A stretch of 49,730 bases of DNA, from assembly GCA_017554605.1 (NCBI GenBank), contig JAFZIA010000017.1, positions 1 to 49,730 on the forward strand, given 5' to 3'. The translations under genes were made by a program, and so were the position numbers. This DNA is from Bacteroidaceae bacterium (lineage in GTDB: Bacteria > Bacteroidota > Bacteroidia > Bacteroidales > Bacteroidaceae). The notes under the pieces are model-generated. The model searched no databases. It was not told the origin of the DNA and worked only from the letters and a program-made list of their open reading frames with translations. Every line of letters starts with the position of its first letter. Within the stretch, counting starts at the first letter, position 1. Positions 8,721-17,770 of this stretch are shown in pieces.

Positions 8721-10169
8721 TCAATAGACGGGTTCGCTGTCATTGCCGTCCGCCTCATCGGTCCAGCCAAACTCCACCTCGGCGTCGGGCAACGGGAATA
8801 CGAAATTCTCGTCTGCAAGCATCACGTCGGGACAGTGTGTCAACGCGCCCGTCACACCGTGACTCTTCAGGAACCAGAAGTATTGTCCCTCGGCATAGAA
8901 CTCCTTGCGGTACTCCTTGTTGAGTGCCGTCACACGCTGCTCCTCAGTATCGCATTGCACATCTTTCGATTTTGAGATACCCCTTTTGTTGCGCACGGTG
9001 TTTATGTACCTTGCTGCCTCGCTGCTGTCGTCTGCTGCCTCGCAGGCAATGTAATACATCTCGGGCAGACGTATGAGAGGGATAATGCCATTGTCGTTGT
9101 CGATGTACTTCAACGTCATTGCATACTGCAGTTCATTGTTGCGGTGGAAGGCTGTACCTTTGGCACGCATATCCTCGCTCTCGCTGCCCACCGACTCGAA
9201 TATTGCATTGAGGGTAGAGATATTGAGATAGTACTTTGTGTTCATCTTCTCTCCAGTGGCAAAATAGTCGGAGAGATTATCCTTAAGCTCATACATATTG
9301 AGTCCGCAGATAACCTCTTTGGAGAGTATCGGGTCGTTGTCGTTGCCGCTCTCCAGTGTCAGTCCGCAACCGTCTATCACCATATTGGCATACAGCGCGG
9401 CATTCTCCCTGTCGCCGGCATAGCTGTAGACACGTGCCAGGAGGGCATTTATCGCGTGGTAGTTGAAACGCATATAGCGCGCCCCGGTATCGTTGCGCAA
9501 GTCGAGCTCCGCCTCGTAGCTCATATATTCCCTTGCCTCCAGGAGGTCGGCAATAATCCGGCCTACAACATCACTTGCAGGGAGCAGAGGCTGCTTGGAG
9601 TGGTCGGCCACCACTCGGTAGGGCATACACTTCATACCCTTTGCCCCGTCGCTGCCGGCATAATTCACGGGGCCCCATCCACGCAGAATGTCGAAGTGCA
9701 GGAAAGCACGCATCGCAAGCGCCTCGCCGCGTATCATTCGGCGCGTCACTGTATCTACAAGAACCGCCTCGCCGTTTATCTCCCACCACTTGAGCAGATT
9801 GTTGACATTGGCAATCGTGTGGTACTGCGCCTGCCAAGTATTTGCAAGCACTCCCTTTGTGTTGTATGCACCGCTTGTCTCGCGGTCGTAGATGTAGACG
9901 CTGTTGCGGTCTGTTGTCCCGTCGGGCAGCTTGTCGTACATCTGTGCAAGCTGCTCCACAAGACCGAAGCTAAGGTTCTTGCCATAGGTATTCTCCTCGG
10001 TCATTGTTATATACAGTCCGGCAAGGGCGCTCTTGAAGCCGTTCTCTGTGGTAAAGAGTTCCTTTGCCGGAACGTCGGTGTTGGGGCTCACGTCCAGCCA
10101 CTCGTCGCACGACGCCAACGAGAGTGCACCGGCCATTGCGGCAACCAATATATATATTCTCTTTTTCAT
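8721..10169 (-). CDS. RagB/SusD family outer-membrane lipoprotein
   Basis: A 482-aa SusD-type surface lid protein. Lipoprotein signal MKKRIYILVAAMAGALSLASC, then DEWLDVSPNTDVPAKELFTTENGFKSA, a classic SusD opening. The conserved internal stretch GEALAMRAFLHFDILRGWGPV (about residues 148-168) is the TPR core of the fold, and the C-terminal part contains LIRLPEMYYIACEA and NTVRNKRG, also family hallmarks. SusD closes over the SusC barrel and captures ligand. The gene follows SusC by 30 bp. The ligand cannot be read from sequence; the absence of glycoside hydrolases in the operon argues against a classical polysaccharide locus. Confidence 0.95.
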   Translation of the reverse strand: MKKRIYILVAAMAGALSLASCDEWLDVSPNTDVPAKELFTTENGFKSALAGLYITMTEENTYGKNLSFGLVEQLAQMYDKLPDGTTDRNSVYIYDRETSGAYNTKGVLANTWQAQYHTIANVNNLLKWWEINGEAVLVDTVTRRMIRGEALAMRAFLHFDILRGWGPVNYAGSDGAKGMKCMPYRVVADHSKQPLLPASDVVGRIIADLLEAREYMSYEAELDLRNDTGARYMRFNYHAINALLARVYSYAGDRENAALYANMVIDGCGLTLESGNDNDPILSKEVICGLNMYELKDNLSDYFATGEKMNTKYYLNISTLNAIFESVGSESEDMRAKGTAFHRNNELQYAMTLKYIDNDNGIIPLIRLPEMYYIACEAADDSSEAARYINTVRNKRGISKSKDVQCDTEEQRVTALNKEYRKEFYAEGQYFWFLKSHGVTGALTHCPDVMLADENFVFPLPDAEVEFGWTDEADGNDSEPVY

Positions 10170-10199
10170 ATATTACTTTTATCTTTTTGTGTGTATTTA

Positions 10200-13100
10200 T
10201 TATCTGAACATAATTGAAAGCGACACAGTGTAGGAGCGGGCAAAAGGATAGTCGAGTCCGCGTTCCATCTTGATGGGCGAGATACGCGCCAGGTCGTTTG
10301 TTGTAAAATTCAGGGCAAGCACATCAATGTTCGACTCGCGCAGGAATTTGAAATTCTCGGCCGAGAAGCGGTAGCCGATGTTCATTGTGGCGAATCTTAT
10401 CTCGTTGTCGTCCATAATAAAACGTGTACTTGCAGGGGTATTTGCTCCTGTGGGGCTGAATCCCACGTAAGAGGTCACGTCACCGGGCTTTTCCCAACGT
10501 CCCTGTCCGGCACGTTTGTCGAGGTTATACGCCACATTCTGGTTCTCAATCTTATCCACGAGAGTCTGGTTGTACACCACTCCACCATACTTGTATGTAA
10601 AGCCGAGAGTACAGGAGAGGTCCTTCCAGTTTATGCTTGTGGAGAATGTACCGCTTATCTTGGGGTTAGTATCGCCCACGGGTACCTTGTCGTTGGCGTT
10701 CCACACGAAGGTCTTTGTACCGTCGCGCTTGAGGTACACCTCTTTACCCGTCACGGGGTCCACGCCCAAAGAGCGCACCACGTAGAGCGTCGTTGTCGAC
10801 TCTCCCTCGCGGTACTGCGGCAGCGGAGCATTGGCCGAACTCATCTGAGCCTCGTTAACCTTCTTGAGGTAGTCGGAGAGCTTGCGTATCTTGTTCCTGT
10901 TGCTGTTGGCATTCGCACTCATTGTCCAGAAGAACTGCTTGCGAAGGTCCTGTACGGCAATCACATTAAGCGAGAGGTCGAAACCCCGGTTCTGCAGCTC
11001 GCCCGCATTCATCACCATTGTGGGATAACCGGTAGAGGGGGCAAGGTCGTAGCTTGTGAGCAGCTCCTTGGTTATATTGTCGTAGTAGTTGAATGTCACG
11101 TTCACCCTGTTCTTCAACAGTCCAAAGTCGACAGAGAGGCTCGTATTATGCGTCTTTGCCCAGTTGAGCTCGGTGTTGTTGAGGCCACTCAGCAGCGCAC
11201 CAAGAACGGGGAAAGAGTTATAGGGACGCATCGTCTGCGAGAAGCTGTAGTACTCTATCACGTCCGACGGGCTGAAATTCTGCTCACCCGTAATACCGTA
11301 GCTTGCGCGGAATACCAGATTCGACAGATAGCCGCGCAGCCACTTCTCGTTGTGGGCGTTCCAGCGTCCGCCCACCGACCAGAAGGGCACAAGATTGTGG
11401 TTGGCGTATCTGGACGAAGCCTCACCACTCAGGTTGAAGTCGACCGAATAGCGGTTGTCGTAGCTGTAGGAGAACTGGCCTATCAGTCCTATCGAACGCG
11501 AGATATTCTCGTTACCGATGTTGCTCATATTTGTCTCCATCTTGTTGCCGAATATGAAGTCGTTCATATGCGGGTCGGGGTAACCTGTAGCCGAGAGGTT
11601 CACATAGTTGTTCTTGTCCTCGCTTATTGTCCAGTTACCGAAGAGGCTGAAAAGATGCTTGTTTATCACAAGGTTATAGTTGATTCCCAGGTTGCTCGAC
11701 CACGATGCCATATTACCGGTACTCTTGAAATAACTGCCCTTGCGTGTAAGGTCGTCCTCGAGCTCGAAGCTCGTGTGGTCGGCAGGCAGGAACTTGTCGG
11801 TTCCCGCCATTCCGCGTGAGTAGGAAAGCTGCTCGGTAATGCGCAGGTTCTTCAGGAGCATATACTCCAGGCTCAGGCTTGTCGTAACACTCAGGCTGTT
11901 CGATGCGTCGTTTATGCCCACCGTTGCATCGTAGAGAGGATTGGTGATAACCTTGCTCTGTCCGCTCACAGTGTTGTTGTCGAGTATCTTGAGCTGCTTG
12001 CCGTTGGCGTCCTCGGGGATATAATAGGGGTTCAATCTTGTGTACTGCGAGAATGAACCGTAAGGCGAGTTATGGCTATTGGACTCGGAGAGGCTTATGT
12101 TGGCACGCATTGTAAAATTGTCCTTCAGATAGGTCATATTGAAGTTCACGCCCATTGTGCTGTTGTCCGATTCCTTCATCACACCCGGCTGCATAGAAGC
12201 GTTAAGGTCGAAGCTGTAGCGGAACGCCTCGGTTCCGCCGGCCACGCTTGCCGAGTGGCGGTGCTGAACGGCAGTGCGCAAAGGCTTGGAGAGCCAGTAG
12301 GTATCCACTCCTCCAAGCACGTTGCGGCGGTATTTGTTGTAGAGGTTCATCTGCGCCGGATTGTTGGGATTGTAGAGCCCTGCTCTCCACTCTGTGTCGA
12401 GCTTTGTGGCAGCGTCCATCATATTGTAGTCGGTGAGGTCGGGCGCCTGCACTGTCATTGTTCCGTTGTACGAGACAGAGAGCGCTCCGTCGGGTGCCAC
12501 CTTTGTCTCCACCACTACCACTCCGTTCGCAGCGCGCGAGCCGTAGACCGACGTTGCCGCGGCGTCCTTAAGTATCGTGATGCTCTCGACGCGCTCGGGG
12601 TCGAGGTCAAGAATACGGCTCATAGGAACAACGAATCCGTCGAGCACAAAGAGCGGGGTATTGGGACGGCTCGATACATTGTCGAGCATAAGGTCCATAC
12701 TGTTGAGCGACGTTGAGCCCAATGACTGGTCGCCGCGAATCTGGAAATCGGGCTCGGCATTGGGGTCGGAACCGGTCCTGTTGTTCTCGAGAATCTTGAA
12801 GCTGGGGTCGAAGAACTGCAATCCCTTGAGTATGTTCGTGGGGTTCATCATTCTCAACTGCTCGCCCTTGACCTCGACGTAGTTTCCCGTGAAGCTGTTC
12901 TTGCTGCGGCGGCTGATACCCGTAATTACCACGTCGTCGAGCTCAAGGCTCGGCCTCAGTTCGATAACCAGGTTATTCTCGTCCTTCACTATCTGGCGCG
13001 AAACAGTCTCGTATCCCACGAACGAGAGGCTTATGGACTCGTTCCTGTTGAGGCGTATGCTGAATTTTCCGTCAATGTCGGTGATGCAGCCCCTTGCGCC

Positions 13101-13568
13101 CTTGTCCTTGGCTGTTCCGTCGGTTATGAGCACCGTAGCTCCAATGAGCGGTTCCTGTGTCTCCTTGTCGACAATCATTCCCGATACATTGAACCACACC
13201 TTGCCCGCCTCGCCCTGACGGTCGGGCTCTACTATAATATTATTGTCGCCCTCGTAACGTATTATTACATTCTGGTTGCCTATGAGCTCTCCGAGCACCT
13301 TGTCGAGCGGTTTCTCCTTTACAGCAATGCTTGTAGGCTTGTTTATGTTCCACAGCGACACGTCCTGCAAGGTTATTTTTGTATTTGCCGCCTCGGCAAC
13401 CATCTCAAGCACTTTTCCCAACGGCTGGTTGCTCACCCTTAGAGTAACCGGTTTTTCTTTCCACCCGGCAGCGTCCTGCGCCTGCGCATTTGCCACACAG
13501 CACACAAGTGCGACTGCCACAATTGCTATCCTGCAGAAAAACCCGAGGTTAGAAACAGTTTTTCCCAT
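10200..13568 (-). CDS. SusC/RagA TonB-linked outer-membrane importer with STN domain
   Basis: A 1122-aa TonB-dependent transporter. Order of parts: signal peptide 1-30 (cleaved after NAQAQ); secretin/TonB N-terminal (STN) domain about 38-115 (VTLRVSNQPLGKVLEMVAEAA, KPLDKVLGEL); carboxypeptidase-D regulatory-like domain about 128-212 (VSGMIVDKETQEPLIGATV, DGKFSIRL); plug about 215-350 with the family signature ESITILKDAAATSVYGSRAANGV; 22-strand barrel to the C-terminal aromatic residue (YTVSLSIMFR). An STN domain often signals to an anti-sigma factor (FecR type), but neither FecR nor an ECF sigma gene is in the window. It starts 31 bp after the upstream gene, so both are probably on one mRNA. 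Confidence 0.96.
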   Translation of the reverse strand: MGKTVSNLGFFCRIAIVAVALVCCVANAQAQDAAGWKEKPVTLRVSNQPLGKVLEMVAEAANTKITLQDVSLWNINKPTSIAVKEKPLDKVLGELIGNQNVIIRYEGDNNIIVEPDRQGEAGKVWFNVSGMIVDKETQEPLIGATVLITDGTAKDKGARGCITDIDGKFSIRLNRNESISLSFVGYETVSRQIVKDENNLVIELRPSLELDDVVITGISRRSKNSFTGNYVEVKGEQLRMMNPTNILKGLQFFDPSFKILENNRTGSDPNAEPDFQIRGDQSLGSTSLNSMDLMLDNVSSRPNTPLFVLDGFVVPMSRILDLDPERVESITILKDAAATSVYGSRAANGVVVVETKVAPDGALSVSYNGTMTVQAPDLTDYNMMDAATKLDTEWRAGLYNPNNPAQMNLYNKYRRNVLGGVDTYWLSKPLRTAVQHRHSASVAGGTEAFRYSFDLNASMQPGVMKESDNSTMGVNFNMTYLKDNFTMRANISLSESNSHNSPYGSFSQYTRLNPYYIPEDANGKQLKILDNNTVSGQSKVITNPLYDATVGINDASNSLSVTTSLSLEYMLLKNLRITEQLSYSRGMAGTDKFLPADHTSFELEDDLTRKGSYFKSTGNMASWSSNLGINYNLVINKHLFSLFGNWTISEDKNNYVNLSATGYPDPHMNDFIFGNKMETNMSNIGNENISRSIGLIGQFSYSYDNRYSVDFNLSGEASSRYANHNLVPFWSVGGRWNAHNEKWLRGYLSNLVFRASYGITGEQNFSPSDVIEYYSFSQTMRPYNSFPVLGALLSGLNNTELNWAKTHNTSLSVDFGLLKNRVNVTFNYYDNITKELLTSYDLAPSTGYPTMVMNAGELQNRGFDLSLNVIAVQDLRKQFFWTMSANANSNRNKIRKLSDYLKKVNEAQMSSANAPLPQYREGESTTTLYVVRSLGVDPVTGKEVYLKRDGTKTFVWNANDKVPVGDTNPKISGTFSTSINWKDLSCTLGFTYKYGGVVYNQTLVDKIENQNVAYNLDKRAGQGRWEKPGDVTSYVGFSPTGANTPASTRFIMDDNEIRFATMNIGYRFSAENFKFLRESNIDVLALNFTTNDLARISPIKMERGLDYPFARSYTVSLSIMFR

Positions 13569-13599
13569 AAAATCAGTCTGTTAGTTATAAATCCTTATT

Positions 13600-14568
13600 T
13601 TATTGCAGCAACATTTCAAGAATACCCCTGTTGAATGCGCTGACGTTGTATTTCTCGATATATTCCTTGTAGAGGGCGTCGGCTCTCTCAATCTCCTTTC
13701 CGTTCATTATGAAGTTGCGCAAGAGGGTATAGAGCAAGAAGTCCCTCTGCTCCCCTGTGTAGAACGCGGCCACCTCGCTGTACATCTCCTCCAGCACTGC
13801 AGGCATTCTGTAGCTCGCGCCCTTTTCCCTTGCAGCCTTCTCGTTCATATAGAAACAGTAGCGCATAAGCAGGCTCGCATACTCGGGACAACTGAGCGAC
13901 TGCGCATCGGTCCTTGTAACGTAACCCTCCATAATGTTCCAATAGTCACCAATCTCCTGTTCCTCGACAGCGAGTCCTCTTACACTCTGGTACATTACGG
14001 GATACTCGATAAACGACATATATGCATCGTACTCAATTATGGCCGCAACGTAATTCTTGGCCTCCTCGCTTGCGCTGCTTCTGCCGATGAGAGCCCTTGC
14101 CCTTTCGAGCAGCTTGCGCGAGTCGTCGATGCGGCTCTTGGGCTTTATGTCGAGCGCCACGCAACCCAGCAACTGACTCTTGTAACTCAGGGTGCGCTTG
14201 AGTGTCTCGATGCTCTTCAGCAAGCGGTTGTTGTTCACCGCACGCTCCGAACCGCTGTAGTCGACCTTCACATTCTTTCCCTCGTAGGTAATATCCACGT
14301 GCAGGCTGTCGCCCGGTTCAAGGAGAACCGCAGTACGTCCGTTTATGGTGAGATAGACCAGATTGTCGCACTCGAAGCTGTAGAGATGCTCCTCGCCCTC
14401 GTTTGTATGGAATTCTTGTGCAATCAAAGGTGTCTGCACACAGTCGAAATAGACCATATCCCTTTGATAACCATAAATTTGCGCACTCAACGTGGTTTTT
14501 TGCTGTGCAACAGATGTATTAAAAACAGAAATAATGGCAACAAGCGCCAATAACAGATTCTTTTTCAT
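13600..14568 (-). CDS. Secreted protein resembling the N-terminal half of a TlpA protein
   Basis: First gene of the SusCD operon; 322 aa with signal peptide MKKNLLLALVAIISVFNTSVAQ. The beta domain (QIYGYQRDMVYFD ... LLEPGDSLHVDITYEG, residues about 23-110) followed by a long helical region matches the layout of the N-terminal two thirds of Bacteroidota TlpA relatives, in which PGDSL-type turns are frequent. The protein ends (NRGILEMLLQ) exactly where a thioredoxin domain would begin, and no WCxxC is present. No frameshifted thioredoxin domain is visible in the 31 bp before susC, so this is a stable short form rather than a fresh break. Function unknown; possibly a ligand-binding or scaffold version of the TlpA N-domain. 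Confidence 0.75.
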   Translation of the reverse strand: MKKNLLLALVAIISVFNTSVAQQKTTLSAQIYGYQRDMVYFDCVQTPLIAQEFHTNEGEEHLYSFECDNLVYLTINGRTAVLLEPGDSLHVDITYEGKNVKVDYSGSERAVNNNRLLKSIETLKRTLSYKSQLLGCVALDIKPKSRIDDSRKLLERARALIGRSSASEEAKNYVAAIIEYDAYMSFIEYPVMYQSVRGLAVEEQEIGDYWNIMEGYVTRTDAQSLSCPEYASLLMRYCFYMNEKAAREKGASYRMPAVLEEMYSEVAAFYTGEQRDFLLYTLLRNFIMNGKEIERADALYKEYIEKYNVSAFNRGILEMLLQ

Positions 14569-14595
14569 AAAATATAAAGTTTTTCTTAATCAAGG

Positions 14596-14603
14596 CAAAT
14601 ATA
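14596..14603 (-). promoter_or_regulatory. Promoter -7 element for the SusCD operon
   Basis: On the minus strand this reads TATATTTG followed by C, an exact match to TAnnTTTG, 27 bp upstream of the first operon gene. A good -33 is not evident; TTGis-like ATTG at 14627-14630 is at spacing 23. The surrounding 14569-14828 region is extremely AT-rich with many A/T runs. Confidence 0.5.
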
Positions 14604-14789
14604 TTGTAAAAGTGCACAATATCACACAATTAAAACTTAAAAAAGCACAAAATACATCATAAAAAAGTTTGTAAAACTTAAAAAACTGTTTCACATTGTA
14701 AAAATTCGACAAAAAGCCGTCTAAAACCGTCAAAAAGCCGAAAAACCAGAATATTGGAAAAGCGTAAAAAAAATATTTATTGCTCTTTT

Positions 14790-14824
14790 TTTGAACTTGC
14801 ATAAAAGATAATTTTGTATGTTTG
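14790..14824 (+). promoter_or_regulatory. Promoter for the amino-sugar operon
   Basis: Two overlapping matches to TAnnTTTG are seen, TAATTTTG at 14809-14816 and TATGTTTG at 14817-14824, with TTTG at 14790-14793 as a possible -33 (spacing 15 or 23). Because the second box ends 4 nt before the ATG at 14829, the transcript would have almost no leader. Confidence 0.5.
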
Positions 14825-14828
14825 CAGT

Positions 14829-15794
14829 ATGAACAGGAACGAGATTACAGCACTACCCTACACCCCCGACAGACTGGAGGAGTGGAACAGATTCGTTGCA
14901 GACAGCCGCAACGGAACATTCCTGCATCTGCGGGAGTATATGGACTATCACAGCGACCGCTTTACCGACAACTCGCTCCTGTTCTACCGCAACGGGGAGC
15001 TGACAGCCATTCTCCCCGCAAACATAAAAGAGGAGACCGTCGTTTCGCACGGCGGACTCACATACGGCGGGCTGCTGCTGGGCGACAATGCAACAGCAGA
15101 CTGCGTGCTCGACATATTCTCGTCCCTTATGGAATATTTGGAGACAAAAGGGATAAAGAGCCTCATTTACCGTCCCGTACCGCACATATACCATCGCTAC
15201 CCCTGCGAAGAGGACCTTTACGCACTCTTCAGAAACAATGCACAACTGACAGAGCGCAAGATTTCCACCACCATAAAGCTGTGCGACCCGCTTCCATTCA
15301 AAGGCCGCCGCAAGCTCACTGCCTCCACAAAGAGCCGCCTGCACATAGTGGAGGACAACAATTTCACAGCCTTTTGGGAGGTACTCGACAGCCGTCTGAA
15401 AGACAAATACGGAGTAGCACCCGTACATAGTCTCCAGGAGATAGAACTACTGCACAACCGCTTTCCCAACAACATACTCCTCTTTAGAGTGACCGACGGG
15501 AGCAGCGTCACATTGGGTGGCGTTGTAATGTATGTTGCAGGAACAGTAATCCACACACAATATACAGGCACAACCGACGAGGGCAGACGCATTGGAGTAC
15601 TGGACCACCTTTACAACTACCTTATAAATGAGAGATTCAAGCAGTACGATTATCTCGATTTTGGAGTATCTGTGGAGCAAGGCGGACACTATCTCAACAG
15701 CGGGCTCATTGCCCAAAAAGAGGGGCTCGGCGGACGAGCCGTTATGTACGACACGTATGTAATAGAGATAAGGAAACAGCAAGATGGCGAATAG
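14829..15794 (+). CDS. GNAT/FemAB-type acyltransferase of amino-sugar cluster
   Basis: A 321-aa cytoplasmic protein of the FemAB-like branch of the acyl-CoA N-acyltransferase fold. I prefer the ATG at 14829 because the in-frame upstream codon at 14814 lies inside the promoter boxes. Features seen: N-terminal WNRFVADSRNGTFLHLREYM, a motif common in this family, the strand pair SHGGLTYGGLL, and a C-terminal YLDFGVSVEQGG then LNSGLIAQKEGLGGR. Its stop overlaps the next gene by 11 bp, so it is translationally linked to two FdtA-like cupins and an aminotransferase. By context it most likely acylates the 3-amino group of the sugar made by those enzymes. A different acceptor, such as a peptide or lipid, cannot be excluded. 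Confidence 0.75.
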   Translation: MNRNEITALPYTPDRLEEWNRFVADSRNGTFLHLREYMDYHSDRFTDNSLLFYRNGELTAILPANIKEETVVSHGGLTYGGLLLGDNATADCVLDIFSSLMEYLETKGIKSLIYRPVPHIYHRYPCEEDLYALFRNNAQLTERKISTTIKLCDPLPFKGRRKLTASTKSRLHIVEDNNFTAFWEVLDSRLKDKYGVAPVHSLQEIELLHNRFPNNILLFRVTDGSSVTLGGVVMYVAGTVIHTQYTGTTDEGRRIGVLDHLYNYLINERFKQYDYLDFGVSVEQGGHYLNSGLIAQKEGLGGRAVMYDTYVIEIRKQQDGE

Positions 15795-16209
15795 AAGAGG
15801 TAAAAAGACACGCATCATAGCACTGGGCAAGATACGCGACAAGCGCGGCAACCTCTCGGTGATACAGGCTGGAAAAAACCTGCCATTCGACATTGCACGT
15901 ACCTATTGGATATACGACGTTCCAGGTGGAGAGCACCGCGGCGGGCACGCCTACCACAAGAGCCAGGAACTTATAATAGCCCTCTCGGGCAGTTTCGACA
16001 TTCAGGTTCACGACGGAGAGAACGAAAGCATATTCCATCTGGATAGATGCGACAAGGCACTGTATGTTCCAGCTGGAACGTGGCGCAGGATATGCAATTT
16101 TGCGACAAACTCCACTGCGCTTGTAATAGCCTCGACACCATACTCGCCACGCGACTACATACGCGACTTCTCAAAATTCACCGAACTTAAAAAAAACAAG
16201 CAGCTATGA
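15784..16209 (+). CDS. FdtA/WxcM-like sugar 3,4-ketoisomerase, variant copy
   Basis: A 141-aa single-cupin protein of the FdtA/QdtA/WxcM family, enzymes that convert dTDP-4-keto-6-deoxyglucose to its 3-keto isomer. Seen: IRDKRGNLSVIQ at the start, the core GGEHRGGHAYHK (residues 49-59) and the second cupin half YVPAGTWR. In FdtA and QdtA the active site uses two histidines spaced H-x-H. Here H55 is kept, but residue 57 is Tyr and the next His is at 58. The copy may be altered in specificity, inactive, or work as partner of the next gene. It overlaps both neighbours (11 bp before, 4 bp after). Confidence 0.85.
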   Translation: MANRRGKKTRIIALGKIRDKRGNLSVIQAGKNLPFDIARTYWIYDVPGGEHRGGHAYHKSQELIIALSGSFDIQVHDGENESIFHLDRCDKALYVPAGTWRRICNFATNSTALVIASTPYSPRDYIRDFSKFTELKKNKQL

Positions 16210-16625
16210 AAGACACTACAATAGACGATTGCCGTATTGTGGAACTGGGCAAGCACCACGGCGCCACAGGCAACCTTACGGTTGTAGACAATGGCAAGGT
16301 GGAGAATTTCGATACCAAACGGGTGTTTTTCATATACGACATACCAGGCGGAGTATCACGCGGCGGACACTCGCACAAGACACTACGCGAACTTATAGTA
16401 GCAACATCGGGCAGTTTCGAGGTTTACGTAAACGACGGTAGGAATGAACGGAGTTTCTTGCTCAACCACCCTTCAAAAGCCCTGTTGCTCCCCGCTGGTG
16501 TGTGGGAGGAGCTACGCAACTTTTCTTCGGGAGCAGTAGCCCTTGTACTCGCATCAATCCCCTATACTCCCGAGGACTACATACGCGATTTTGACCAATT
16601 CCTAAAATACAAACAACAAGAATGA
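16206..16625 (+). CDS. FdtA/WxcM-like sugar 3,4-ketoisomerase, canonical copy
   Basis: A 139-aa cupin and tandem paralogue of the preceding gene (shared IYD[VI]PGG, RGGH, LLPAG[TV]W and [14 protein letters not shown] ends). It keeps the expected histidine pair, H55 and H57 (RGGHSHK), so it is the better candidate for the active ketoisomerase on a dTDP-4-keto-6-deoxyhexose. Start and stop overlap neighbours by the ATGA type (4 bp each), typical of translational coupling. The product would be the substrate for the aminotransferase that follows. Confidence 0.88.
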   Translation: MKDTTIDDCRIVELGKHHGATGNLTVVDNGKVENFDTKRVFFIYDIPGGVSRGGHSHKTLRELIVATSGSFEVYVNDGRNERSFLLNHPSKALLLPAGVWEELRNFSSGAVALVLASIPYTPEDYIRDFDQFLKYKQQE

Positions 16626-17728
16626 TACCCTACCTGCCACTGAAAGAGATAAACGCACAATACCAACAGCAAACCGACGAAGCACTGCGCCGTGTGACAG
16701 AGAGAGGCTGGTACATTATGGGCGAGGAGTGCGCAGCCTTCGAAAAGGAGTATGCCGCATACACGGGCACGCGCCACTGCATAGGCTGCGGCAACGGATA
16801 CGACGCCCTGTGGCTCATTCTTAACGGATACAAGCAAATAGGCAAACTATCCGATGGCGATAAGATACTTGTACCAGCAAACACATTCATCGCATCGGTA
16901 CTTGCAATAACACACAACAACCTACAGCCAGTCTTTGTCGACCCCTCACCCGTAAGCTATCTTGCAGGCGAGAAAGAGATGCTCGCTGCCGTTGGGGACG
17001 ACACGAAAGCCGTGCTACTTGTGCATCTGTACGGGCAGGATTCATACGGCGACACCCTCGCCTCGGTATGCAGGGAGAGAGGAATATTGATAATAGAGGA
17101 CAATGCACAGGCACACGGAGCACTCCACAACAACCAGCGCACAGGTTCGTTGGGCAATGCAGCGGCACACAGCTTCTATCCGGGAAAGAATTTGGGAGCA
17201 ATGGGCGACGGCGGTGCTATAACTACCGACGACACAGAACTTGCCGAGACCATTTACACCCTGCACAATTACGGCAGCCGCGAAAAATATCATCATATAC
17301 ACTGCGGGGTTAACAGCCGTCTCGACGAGTTTCAGGCAGCAGTGCTACGCATAAAACTGCAAAACCTCGACAAGGACAACAACCAGCGGCGCTCTGCTGC
17401 AAGAGAGCTCATTGCAGGGATAAACAATCCACTTGTGACAAGCCCATACATTAGCGATTACCATTCACACGTCTTTCACATTTTCCCGCTTATTACTCCC
17501 CTGCGCGACAAGCTCAGACAACATCTTGCCACAGCGGGAATAGAGACGCAGATACACTACCCTGTTCCCCCACACAAACAGCAGTGCTATCGGGCATACT
17601 CGCACCTGCATCTTCCCATAGCCGAACAGCTCGCCCAGCAGGAACTGAGCCTCCCCTGCCACCCTCTTTTGAGCAATGAGGAGATTGATAGAATCGTAAC
17701 AGCAGTAAATTCCTTCACAGGAGAATAA
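16622..17728 (+). CDS. DegT/DnrJ/EryC1/StrS aminotransferase, FdtB-like
   Basis: A 368-aa PLP-dependent sugar aminotransferase. Visible family marks: substrate/PLP segment [12 protein letters not shown] (residues 54-65), DNAQAHGA (160-167), and the Schiff-base lysine K189 in [17 protein letters not shown]. Coupled to FdtA-type ketoisomerases, this family transfers an amino group to C3 of the 3-keto sugar, giving dTDP-3-amino-3,6-dideoxy-galactose or -glucose (Fuc3N or Qui3N); which epimer forms is set by the ketoisomerase and cannot be told here. Last gene of the operon. No rmlA or rmlB and no glycosyltransferase lie nearby, so precursor and acceptor come from elsewhere in the genome. Confidence 0.92.
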   Translation: MIPYLPLKEINAQYQQQTDEALRRVTERGWYIMGEECAAFEKEYAAYTGTRHCIGCGNGYDALWLILNGYKQIGKLSDGDKILVPANTFIASVLAITHNNLQPVFVDPSPVSYLAGEKEMLAAVGDDTKAVLLVHLYGQDSYGDTLASVCRERGILIIEDNAQAHGALHNNQRTGSLGNAAAHSFYPGKNLGAMGDGGAITTDDTELAETIYTLHNYGSREKYHHIHCGVNSRLDEFQAAVLRIKLQNLDKDNNQRRSAARELIAGINNPLVTSPYISDYHSHVFHIFPLITPLRDKLRQHLATAGIETQIHYPVPPHKQQCYRAYSHLHLPIAEQLAQQELSLPCHPLLSNEEIDRIVTAVNSFTGE

Positions 17729-17770
17729 GAAGCTATTTATAAGAAGCTGTTTTAAATTTGCCGCAAATAA

